Below are positions 1-10,041 of a DNA stretch of 64,000 nt, piece by piece. Under the pieces are notes generated by a model. The model was not told the origin of the DNA, did no database searches, and saw nothing but the letters and a program-made list of their open reading frames with translations. Numbering within the stretch: position 1 is the stretch's first letter; the number at the start of each line of letters is the position of its first letter. The translations under genes were made by a program, and so were the position numbers. The stretch covers positions 162,079,367 through 162,143,366 of the forward strand of contig NC_061114.1 in assembly GCF_002878395.1 (NCBI RefSeq). Direction: 5' to 3'. This DNA comes from Capsicum annuum (taxonomy: Eukaryota > Streptophyta > Magnoliopsida > Solanales > Solanaceae).

Positions 1-1441
1 ATCATAGTCTGTATGAACAATATCCTTAGTACCCACCAAGTATAATCTAAATTTATCAAATACGTACACAAGGGATAGCATTTCCTTTTTGGTGACTATA
101 TAATTCATCTGGGTTGCATCTAAGATTTTTTTTGCATAATAGATAGAGTGAAATACCTTATATTTATGTTCCCCCTATACTACTCCAATAGCCATATCAC
201 TCTCATCACACATTAGCTCGAATGGTAATGCCCAATCGGGAGGAATTAGAATGGGTGACTCCACCAATTTCTTCTTCAGAGTTCAAATGCTTTCTGACAG
301 TCAGTCCCAAAGTCAAACTTGGCCTCTTTTTCCAACAACTTCTATATTGGACCTGTTAACTTTGAGAAGTCTTTGATAAACCATCTGTAAAATCCTGTGT
401 GTCCAAGAAAATTTCTTACCCCTTTTACCGACACCATATATGAGAGCTTTTCTACAATTTTTACCTTAGCTTTGTCTACCGTAAGTCCTCTATATGACAC
501 ATTATGACCAAGGATGATAACCTCCTTAACCAAAAAGTGGAACTTCTCCCAGTTTAATATAAGGTTGGTCTCTTCACAGAGGTTCAGGACCTTATCCAAA
601 TTCTACAAGCATATGTCAAATGAATTACAAAAAATGGAAAAATCATCTATAAATACCTCGACAAAGTCTTCCACCATATCAAAAAAGATAGCCATCATGC
701 ATCTCTATAACGTCACTGATGCGTTACAAAGATCGAAGGGAATTCATCTAAATGCATCAGTACCATATGGGTAGGTGAAGGTGGTCTTCTCCTAGTTCTC
801 ATATACTATTGTTATCTAGTTATGCCCAAAATACCCATCCAAAAAGTAGTAGTACTCATGTCCCGCCGATCTATACAATATCTAATCAATAAATGGAATG
901 GGATAGTTATCCTTCTTTATGTCATCATTCAACTTTTTATAATCTATGCAGATCATTCACCCAGTCATTATGCGAGTTGGAATTATCTCATTATCTTCGT
1001 TATTAACAACAGTCATCTCACCTTTCTTGGGGACACTGTGAATAGACTTACTTATTTACTATTAGATATGGGATAGATAATCCAATCATCAAGCCACTTA
1101 ATGACTTCTTTTCTAACCATTTCTTTCATCACCAAATTTAGTCTTTATTGGTGTTGAGCACTTGATTTGTATCCCTCTTCCATGTATATTTTATGCATAC
1201 AGAAAGTGGGATTGATTCCTATGAAATCCGATATCTGCCATCCGCATGATCTCTTCCTTTTTCTCAATATTATCAATGCCTCTCTTACCTCTACATCATA
1301 CAAACTTGCAGAAAAAATCATAGGTAAAGTATCATCCTCACCAAGTAAAGAATATTTTAAATGAGAAGAAAGAGCCTTGAGCTCTAGTTTAGGCTCTTTA
1401 TCAATGAACACCTTAGGATATGGTCGAATCAATCTATTCAA
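1..1441 (-). pseudogene. RT and RNase H region of Athila/Tat-like pol
   Basis: The RT N-terminus is at 1145-1441, with the pre-RT sequence LELKALSSHLKYSLLG and the entry motif SFCMHKI read as TFCMHKI. The RT palm and connection run through about 600-1100 in broken frames. The thumb/connection at 342-599 includes KVLNLCEETNLILNWEKFHF and FLGHTGFYRWF. The RNase H domain is at 1-330 and shows FELMCDESDMAIG, YYAKKILDATQMNY and the start of the next catalytic motif, HTDYD. Several stops and frameshifts separate these pieces, so no functional polymerase could be made. Integrase is expected further left, outside the window. Confidence 0.8.
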
Positions 1442-1444
1442 TGG

Positions 1445-2060
1445 CTAAAAATTTGTAATTTTAGTGTCAATCAATGTCAAATCCATAATTTTCACCATTT
1501 CAAGTGCCTCAACATCACCATAAAGATCATGCCCCATCAAAACTCGCTCAAGGGGGTCATTAGACAATAGATGATGGAGCTCAAGCTCAAGATCTACAAC
1601 TATTATTGCAGACAATTCTTTATATGTAGCAGGCAACTTCATTGCCTTGTACACATCAAAAATCTCTACCTTATCATGAGCTTTCATAGTCATCTTCCCT
1701 ACAGCTACATCAATAAGAAATTTCCCAGTTGCTAAGAATAGACATCCCAAATAAATGGAATGGTTGGACCGGCATTAAAATCAAGAATAAGAAAATCCAT
1801 TGGGAAAATAAGTGATATCACTTACACTAATACATCTTCAATGATACTGTCAGTCCTAGTAAGAGACCTATCGGCTAACTGTAAAATAATGGTCATGGGT
1901 TTGGGACACCCAATACCCATCTTTTAGAACCAAGATATAGGCATGAGATTGATATTTGCCCCTAAATCACATAACCCCTAAGCATTGATGTCTTGTTCAA
2001 TGATGATCTATAAAGTAAAACAACCTGGATCTTTCAGCTTTGTGGGAAATTTATTCTGAA
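1445..2060 (-). pseudogene. Aspartic protease region of Athila/Tat-like gag-pol
   Basis: The minus strand at about 1925-1990 encodes DLGANINLMPIS, the retropepsin active-site motif of this lineage (D-[LST]-G-A). It is followed by GCPKPMTIILQLADRSL and PMDFLILDF, and then by LATGKFLIDVAVGKMTMK at 1650-1750. The active-site aspartate is kept, but there is a frame change near 1750 and stops on both sides. It sits between gag and RT, as expected for a gypsy polyprotein. Confidence 0.75.
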
Positions 2061-2399
2061 CCTTTGATGTGCACTCCTTAGTAAGTGTTACTGTAGCATA
2101 TTCAATCGGATGGCTTTTATTTTCCATTCTCTTTCACATACTTTTCATACTTTGGAACACTTTGCAAAATATCAACAAGACGGAGATTGATATGAACCTA
2201 CTTCAAAAACTCTAAAAACTTCCTGTAACTAGTCTCATCTTGGTGAGTCCATAGCCTTTAGGGAAAGGGTAGAGGTAGAGTCTTCTTCTTTACTTTGGCT
2301 TCATTACTTGCAGTTTTTTCATCAACCATTTTATCCTCTTTCTTTTCAATGTCACCATCAGTAACCTTGGGATTTACTTTCTCATGTTCCAACTCTTTT

Positions 2400-3790
2400 A
2401 GTTACAAATAGCTCCGAGTAGTTAATGCACTTACCTATTTTGGATTTGCCACAGTATCACTAAGTAGACCTCCTTGAGGTCTAGTGTTTTGCACTCCTGC
2501 AATCTGACTAATTTGCATCTCTAAATTCTTTATAATCAACTGTTGACTCTTCACATCTTCTACCAACTATGCTTAAGTATCATAAGTTGTTTCAACATCT
2601 CTTCTATATTTCTCATTTGAGTCATCGCTTGATTACTCTGAACTTGCTGTTGTTTATTCTGTTGTGCTGGCCCCTATACTAATTATGATTTTATGCCAGA
2701 TTTCAACCCCATGAGAAATTGGGTGATTCCTCTAACTCAAATTATAAGTGTTACCATAGTTTTGTTGCCCTTGGTGATTAGCATCCCTTATATAATTGAT
2801 AGAATCTGGATTAACCGCACAAGCCTCCAATGCATACTCACTGCTTCCATAAATCTCATACCAACCATTCGCCTATTAAACTACATTAGTTGTTGCTACC
2901 AGCTCTGTAGCCCCCAACTTCATACTGTTGAACTGATTATTTATCTAATTTTATAGTGCAGCAAGTTGAGCTGATAAAGTATTGAACCAATCTACCTCCA
3001 ACACACTTGCAACTTTCTTAGGAACAGTCCTTAAGCTAGCATGTCACTCAGGATTCCCTTGTGAAATCTGATTCGGTAGTGTATATAATTCATTATAAGT
3101 TTTCTCAAGAGCTTGCCCACCTACTGCTGAATCTAAGAGAATTTTGATGTTGGGATCAAGAACCTTAATGAAAGTATGAACCAGTACATCATTAGACTGA
3201 TGGTGGTGAGGTCAATTTCTAAGCATACCCTTAAATCTTTTCCAAGCGTAGTAAAGATTTTCTCTTTTTTCTGCCTGAAACTCAAAATCTCACTTCTCAA
3301 GTTGTCTTTCCTGATAGAAAGAATCTCATAAGGAATTTTTGAGCCAGATCATCCTAGGAAGTGATGAAGTTAAGTAATTCAGCATATAACCACCTCTTTG
3401 CTTCCTCAATTAAAAAAAAGGGAAGAGCGTTAGTCTAACTTAATTAGTAGATACCCCAATAGGAATATAACTATCACTGATTTCCAAGAAAGTCTGTATG
3501 TACTGTTGTGGATCTTCATGTGAGAACCCTACAAATCATCCACTCGAACAGAACAGTTGTACCATATTCTACTTCAATTCAAATTGTCCACCTATCTCTG
3601 GCTTGTGGATGCAATTAGTAGCATGGTTCATAGTGGGATTGCCACTTCATGAACAGGTCTGTCTTTTGCTAAAACAGGAGCAGCTGGAATCACCTGAGTT
3701 GGGAAATGTGCCGTATTTGGATCTATTGGATCAATGAGATTAGGATCTCTTTTCTCTACTATTTAAACTTGCTAAACTTGATAGTGAGCT
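2400..3790 (-). pseudogene. gag region of Athila/Tat-like element
   Basis: Pieces of a retrotransposon gag domain appear in several minus-strand frames. WKRFKGMLRN followed by PHHHQSNDVLVHTF lies near 3180-3260. A Q-rich segment with QNKQQQVQSNQAMTQMRNI is near 2580-2660, and LEMQISQIAGVQNTRPQGG is near 2450-2530. The segment between holds many stops. The domain packs element RNA into virus-like particles in intact relatives. No single open frame longer than about 90 codons survives on this strand. Confidence 0.7.
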
Positions 3791-3963
3791 CTTCACCTCT
3801 TATAAAATACCTGTTTTGGTTCCATATAAGGCTCTACCAGCTCTCTATCTCTTGCCTTTCTGATACTTTGCTAATCCTGTAAAAGTCATCTACTAAGATC
3901 AAGTTGTTAACACTTAAACTTATTATCAAAAACCAAAAATTTAGAAAATTACTAATTATATGA

Positions 3964-3982
3964 GTCCTCAGCAATGATGCCA
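3964..3982 (-). promoter_or_regulatory. Primer-binding site of the Athila/Tat-like element
   Basis: The minus strand reads TGGCATCATTGCTGAGGAC, six bases inside the LTR end. Athila-type elements use tRNA-Asp with TGGCGCCGTTGCCGGGGA. The five differences are all C-to-T or G-to-A changes at the CpG positions of that site, as expected from decay of methylated cytosines. Confidence 0.7.
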
Positions 3983-3988
3983 AAAACT

Positions 3989-5444
3989 TGTTGCGGTCTA
4001 ACGCACATGCAACTGGACGCGATCATACAAGTAATATAGTGACTAAGATAGTCAAATATCATACCAACGATGACTACATAACTAGAAATTCAACCAGCTT
4101 TAGTTTTTTATAAGAATGTATTAAGTGTTTTAAAGTATCAAGATGACTATGAAGTTTCAAGTAAAAATATAATTAATAAAGAAATAACAATTTCAAAAAT
4201 AGCAACGTAAGTAGGTTTGTAAACAATACTAGTGAGAATTCTAGGGTTGAGACACTTTTAACATTCTAACAAATCTTTGTTCTTCTCATAGTTTAGTTGA
4301 TTATCAGGTTATTGATTCACATGGTTTAGATTATGATCATGGTCTCTTGATTCTCTAATCTTCTATCTAATTGGATATTATAACTACATCATTGAGCGGG
4401 GATGCAATAATCCATTTAGATAAATTTAGTTGTCATCCTGAAAGTGAACTAAACAAGGGTTCTAGGTATATCCCTATCCTAAACACTAATTGAAAACCCT
4501 TATTTATACAAGAATAAGAACCTTTCTCCTTAAACTCTTCATTCTATCCTATGATTCTACTCCGGAATTCGCTTAGAAATATTAGTGTATTTTAATGGTG
4601 GCCATTTATCAAAATAGTAAGTACATGATATTAAGAATAACCCATATAATAATTCAAAAGTAAACTATGAGAAATAATATCAAAGTGCAATCATGTTTTT
4701 GGCCTCAATCCCCGAACAAAGGTGTTTAGCCACTCATGTTCAAATTCAACATAGAAAATGAATAATTAATCATACCAAAAAATAATCTTGGAAGTATGAA
4801 GTACAAAGAACCCTAAGAGAATTATTTTAGTGTTTTTCCTCCGATGTATGTTTTCAAAGTAGTCTCAATTGTGTTTAAGTATTTCTTTTATAGTAGGACA
4901 ATTTTATCCCACTAAATACCTACCATCAAGTCGCATGACTCACTCTAGGGGAATAAGAGCCACATCATACCAGTTAGTTCATGGGAATGTTGTTCGCGCT
5001 ATATGGTTTAGTTTAAGGGAATAGGGTCTACACCATGGGGATATTGCGGACCCTCACTGGAAATTTCATTTGGTCCAAAAAAATACAAGGGGTGATGTAG
5101 AGCACAATCCGAGGGAGTAGTTGTCATGCCGCACTGCCTATTCCCTCTCTATCATCATTACTTCTTTACTTGTTTCTATCTCCAAATGCATACTTTTAGA
5201 GCTCAATCCACTTCTTATCATGTCCAAAAAATAATCCCAAATCTTTAATCATTACTCGTTTCCCGACATACATCCAATTGCATCCAATTTAATCAAAAAT
5301 CAACCCTACATCACTAATCATGTCCATTAGCTAAATCAAGTTATTACGCATCAAACACAATAAGAATAACATATTTTAGCATGTAGAACAAGTTCTATTA
5401 TGGGTGAATATTGGTGCTTGGACATATAAATACACTCAAGATCA
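3989..5444 (-). repeat. 5' LTR of the Athila/Tat-like element
   Basis: The non-coding stretch next to the PBS ends in CA on the minus strand at 3989 (…CGCAACA). The far edge at 5444 (TGATCTTGAG on the minus strand) is inferred from where Tekay protease coding starts. The length would be 1,456 bp. The partner LTR lies outside the window, so the boundaries cannot be confirmed by comparison. No open frame of note is present. Confidence 0.55.
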
Positions 5445-8400
5445 TTAGACTTTGATGTTATTTGGGGGATGGATTGGCTCTATTCGTGCCATGCCTCTTT
5501 AGGTTGTAGATTCTGAAGGGTCAGTTTCCAATTCCCAAATGAACTAGTGATTGAGTGGGAAGGTAGTTCCCTAGAGCCTAAGGAGAGGTTTAGTTCATAT
5601 CTTAGAGCCCGAAAATTAATTTCCAAGGAGTGCCTTTATCATTTGATCTGGGTTAAAGATTTTAACTTAGAGGGTCCTTCATTAAAATTTGTTCTCATGG
5701 TTAATGAATTTCTTGAGGTATTTCTTGATGATCTCCCTTGTATTTCTCCCGATAGGAAAATTGATTTTGGGATTTACCTTCTACTAAATGCCTATCCTAT
5801 CTCCATTTCCCCATGTAGAATGGCTCCAACTGAGTTGAAAGAATTTAAGAAGCAGTTGAAAGATCTTATTGATAAGGGTTTTATCCATCCTAGTATTTCT
5901 CCATGGGGTGCTCCTGTTCTATTCATGCGCAAGAAGGATAGTTCCCTCTGAATGTGTATAGACTATCACTAATTGAATAGGGTGACGGTGAAGAATAAGT
6001 ATCCTCTCCCTAAGATTGATATTTTTTTTGAACAACTTTAGGTTGATAAGTGATTTTCTAAAATTGATCTTTGTTCGGGTTATCATCAGCTAAAAATTAC
6101 AGAGGTGGATATCCCTCAGACTGCTTTTCTAACTTGGTATGGTTATTTTGAGTTTTTGGTGATTTTCTTTGGTTTAACTAATATACTGGTGGTATTTATA
6201 GATCTTATGAACCTTGTTTATTATTATATTTATCGATGATATATTGGTATATACTAAGAGTGAGGAGAATCATATGGGTTACCTCCGTATAGTGTTGCAA
6301 ACCCTTAAGAATCAGTTATTATATGCTAAATTTTTTCAATGCAAATTCTGGTTGAATATTGTTACTTTTCTGGGTTATGTTGTTTCTAGTAAGGGGATCA
6401 TGGTGGATCCACAAAAATTTGTAGTGGTTACAAAGTGTCCTAAGCCCATGACTTCAACCAATATTTGGAGTTTCTTGGGTTTAGCCTGGTATTATAAGAG
6501 GTTTGTGGAGAGTTTCTCTTCAATTGTTTCTCAATTGATTAAGTTAATTCAAAAGAAGGTAAAGATGATGTGGTCCGATACTTGTCGGGATAGTTTTGAG
6601 AAATTGAAGGAAAAGATGACTTCAGCTTTGGTCTTGACCCTAACCGATGGTACTAATGGTTTTGTAGTTTATTGTGATGTGTCCCATGTGGTATTAGGTT
6701 GTGTGTTGATAAAGCACGGCAGGGTTGTGTCCTGTGCTTCTAGGTAGCTGAAAGTTCAAAAGAGAAATTATTTAACTCGTGATTTAGAGTTGTTAGTTGT
6801 GGTGTTTGCGTTGAAAATTTGATGTCATTACTTGTATGGGGTGCATGTTGACATCTTCTCAGTTCATAAGAGCCTGTAGTAGGTTTTCACCCAGAAAGAG
6901 TTAAAACTTAGGCAAAGAAAATGGCTTGAGTTACTCAAGGATTATAATATGAGTCTCCACTATCATCCAGTAAAGGATAATGTGGTTATTGATGCTCTTA
7001 GCAGGTTATCCATGGGGAGCTTATCTTATCTTGATAAGGATAAGTGAGGTTTTATGAAGGATACTCACCGATTGGATAATCTTAGGGTTTGTCTTTTAGA
7101 TTTTGAGGATGGTGGGGTAATAATTCAAGTGGTGGTGAAGTCTTCTCTCAGTAATGATGTAAAGAAGAAGAATATTTTGGATCCTACCTTGATGCAGATT
7201 AAAGAAGATGTGGGTCAGCAAAATATTTTGGCTTTTGAGATTGGTGGTGATGGTATCTTGAGGTACCAAGGTAGATTGTGCATTCTGGATGTTGATAGAT
7301 TGCGAGAAAGAATATTAATCAAGGCTCATGAGTCGAGGTATATTATTCATCCTGGTTTAACGAAAATGTATTGTTACTTGAAGGAGATCTATTGATGGAA
7401 TAATATGAAGAGAGATGTGGCCAATTTTATAGCTAAGTGCACAGTATGTCAACAAGTGAAGGTTGAACACTTGATGCCTCGCAGTTTGTCTCAAGAGACT
7501 GAGTTGCCTGTATAAAAGTAGAAAGTGAACAATAAGGATTTCATTACTGTTATTCCATGGTCTCGTCGCCAGTTTGATTCTATTTGGATCATTGTGGATA
7601 GGATGACTAAGTCCGCTCATTTCTTGTCAGTGAGGACCAACTTTTTTGCAGAGGATTATGGAAAGTTGTTCATTTTGGAAATCATTGAGTTGCATGGTGC
7701 TTTAGTTTCTATCATATTAGATCATGGTATTCAGTTCTTATCACAATTTTGGCATTTTTTTAGAGAGGTTTGGGGACTAAGGTGAACTTTAGCACCGCTT
7801 TCCACCCTTAGACGGATAGACAGGTAGAGAGGACTATTCAGACCTTGTAAGAAATACTAAGGGCCTGTGTGATTAACTTTGGTGGTAGTTGGGTTGATTA
7901 ATTGTCTCTCATATAATTTGCATATAATAATAGCTATCACTCGAGTATTCAGATGGTTCCGTTCAAGGCCTTGTATGGTAGGAGGTATAGGTCTCTCATT
8001 GGGTAGTTCAAATTTTGTGAAACTAGGTTTTTCAGCCCGGACTTGGTTCACCAAGCCATGAAAAAGGTAAAGGTAATTTGGGATGGACTTAAGACCGCCC
8101 AAAGTTGCCGAAAGTCCTATATGGATGTGAGGCGCAGGGACTTGGAGTTTGATGTTGGTGATTGGGTATTCTTGAAGGTATCTCTCATGAAGGGAGAAAT
8201 GAGGTTTGGAAAGAAAGAGAAGCTTGGTCCCTGTTATGTTTTCCCGTACTTCATTTTAAGGAGAGTGTTCAATGTAGCTTATGATTTGGAGTTGCCTTCG
8301 AGTTTGGGTTCTATCCACCCAGTCTTTCATGTTTCAATGTTGAAGAAGTGCATAGGTGAAACTTCCTTGGTTGTTCCTTTGGAGAGTGTTGGTGTTTCGA

Positions 8401-8590
8401 ATTCCTTGTCTTATGAGGAACTCTTGATTGAGATTTTGGATAGTAATTCTACCATTTGAGGACTAAGAATGTGGCTTCGGTAAAGGTTCTATGGATGAAT
8501 CATAAGGTTGAAGAAGCTACCTTGGAAACTGAAGAGGACATGAAGTCCAACTATCCATTCACATTTTCCCATTTGGATAATCATGCTTAA
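5445..8590 (+). pseudogene. Chromoviral pol (protease end, RT, RNase H, integrase, chromodomain)
   Basis: The RT N-terminus is at 5547-5951, with CRMAPTELKEFKKQLKDL and [16 protein letters not shown]. The RT catalytic motif appears as FIDDILVY at 6226-6250, so both aspartates are kept. The RNase H start is VVYCDVSHVVLGCVL near 6665. The integrase zinc region (HPGLTKMY and CTVCQQ) is at 7340-7455, and the core FDSIWIIVDRMTKSAHF with ILDHGIQFLSQFW is at 7570-7755. The GPY-type C-terminal region is at 8043-8459, and a chromodomain (VASVKVLW, EEATLETEEDMK) runs to a stop at 8588-8590. At least eight stops or frame changes interrupt the reading, for example near 5950, 6745, 7395, 7515 and 8459. 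Confidence 0.88.
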
Positions 8591-8709
8591 GGTATGTGTT
8601 TTCCCTGACATCTTTGTTTTCTGTCTTTGTTAAAGGAAAATGTAGGTGTGTTCCATGTTAAATCATGCTAATGGATGCCTTATCTCACCATTCGGGGATG
8701 AATAATCCT

Positions 8710-8720
8710 AGGGGGCAGAG
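8710..8720 (+). other. Polypurine tract of Tekay-like copy 1
   Basis: The sequence AGGGGGCAGAG directly precedes the LTR start TGTAATACC. This is the usual plus-strand primer position, 120 bp after the end of the chromodomain. Confidence 0.8.
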
Positions 8721-10010
8721 TGTAATACCTTGAATTTTGGTCCCTAAAAGTTCTTGAGTTTTTGAACTCTGTCCCAACCTACGACTCACCTTATAAGTCA
8801 TAAGGTATCCTTACGAGCCATAGGATCCAAATCATTGTCTAGCCAGTAAGTGGTGCCAATGCTACTGTCCTGATTACGACTAAAGATCACGAGTCCTTAA
8901 GAATCATTACGAGTCATGGTGTCCAAATCATAGGGTGATCAGTGGGTACCCCAAATACTTCTGTATTGATTACTACTCGTAGGGTCTCTTGACGAGTCAC
9001 GTGGTGTGAGTTGTAGAGTCACCAGAGAGGGGTCCCTCAGCTACTGTCCGGACTATGACTCATGGTGACGAGTTGTATAATGACCCGTAGTCACTAATAA
9101 AGGGTACTTTGGATATTTTCCTATTTGCCCACTTAAGACCCACTACCCTAAAGCGCCTTTGGGTGTTATTTTCAACACTTATCAAGCATAAACACTCTCT
9201 CAAAATCTCTTAAATACCTAAGGCAAGAATAAGCTAGGGTTTCTCAAAGTTGCTCATTTAAGGGCTCAGGGGTTGATTTCTCTCCATAATTCTCTGTACT
9301 TTCATGCATGTGACTCTACCCTCAAACTTATTTTCTATTAAGAATGTGTATTAAATGATTATTAATGTGAAATTGAATGTGGGTTTTGACATGGGTAGAG
9401 GGTTTTGGCATGGTTGAGTCTTAAATTATTTTCCCATGATTAGTACATATTGTTCATGCTTTGAATTGAATGTTTTTTAGACTAATGGGGTGCATGGGTG
9501 TGGGAATTAGAATAGGGGTCGAGTCATTCCCCCAATTTGATGATTTTGGTATTGAAATTGATTTGGAAATTGTGTTCCCTCAACCCACTCGTGTCCTTGG
9601 TTTTGAAATACGGTTTGTCACATGATTTGACATTACTTGCCCACACTATTGCATTGCATAAATGATTAAAAGGTTAAATATGAATTTTAAAGGCCCTGTT
9701 GGCCGTGTTTTGACTGAAATTGAAACTTCGGGGGTCGATACATTCCCCCGAGTTGATTTGATAAACTAAATGGGTTTGAGGCATTGCCCAAACTTGATTA
9801 AATGAACAAAGGGGACATATCATTCCCCCAAGATAACGGAATGTAATTAAAAATGTCATGAGTGTTAGCTTAAAAGCATATGGGTATGACAATACCTGTG
9901 GTGTTCCATAATGTGTAATTCCAGGGTTAAATGAATGGGTTATATGAAAACATATTTTAATTGGATTTAATGGGGGCTATGTAGTTAAGTCGTGAAGGTG
10001 TGATTTTTTA
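8721..10010 (+). repeat. 3' LTR of Tekay-like copy 1, cut by assembly gap
   Basis: The LTR starts TGTAATACCTTGAATTTTGG immediately after the polypurine tract. The first 360 bp hold many short ACGAGTC/GACTCGT motifs in both orientations, a feature shared with the LTR of copy 2 at 16255-16620. The end is lost in the N run. It is a non-coding region; the short open frame on the minus strand near 9700-9890 is judged incidental. Confidence 0.8.
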
Positions 10011-10041
10011 NNNNNNNNNNNNNNNNNNNNNNNNNNNNNNN
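10011..10041. other. Assembly gap (31 N)
   Basis: This is a run of undetermined bases. A plus-strand LTR stops on its left and a minus-strand integrase core starts on its right, so the missing sequence must be longer than 31 bases or the join is wrong. Confidence 0.99.

Larger units (their letters stand above)
1..5444 (-). mobile_element. Athila/Tat-lineage Ty3/gypsy retrotransposon, decayed, cut by window edge
   Basis: Reading the minus strand downwards gives 5' LTR, primer-binding site, gag, aspartic protease, RT and RNase H, the gypsy order. The integrase and 3' LTR would lie left of base 1. The protease core DLGANINLMP, the RT finger motif LGHTGFYRWFIKDFSKL and the spacer LRKRKRSCGWQISDFIGI are typical of the non-chromodomain Athila/Tat branch. 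All domains are broken by stops and frame changes. The right edge at 5444 is inferred, because coding sequence of a different gypsy element starts mid-protease at 5445; this suggests the Athila-like element inserted into that one. Lineage assignment is from motif memory. Confidence 0.8.
5445..10010 (+). mobile_element. Tekay/Del-like Ty3/gypsy retrotransposon copy 1, both ends missing
   Basis: Plus-strand order is protease end, RT, RNase H, integrase, chromodomain, polypurine tract and 3' LTR. Gag and the 5' LTR are absent: coding begins abruptly at the protease C-terminus, with DFDVIWGMDWLYS at 5448-5490. That fits interruption by the Athila-like element to the left. The 3' LTR runs into the N gap. 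The chromodomain and the LTR start TGTAATACC place it in the chromovirus Tekay/Del group. Decayed by stops and frameshifts. Confidence 0.85.
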
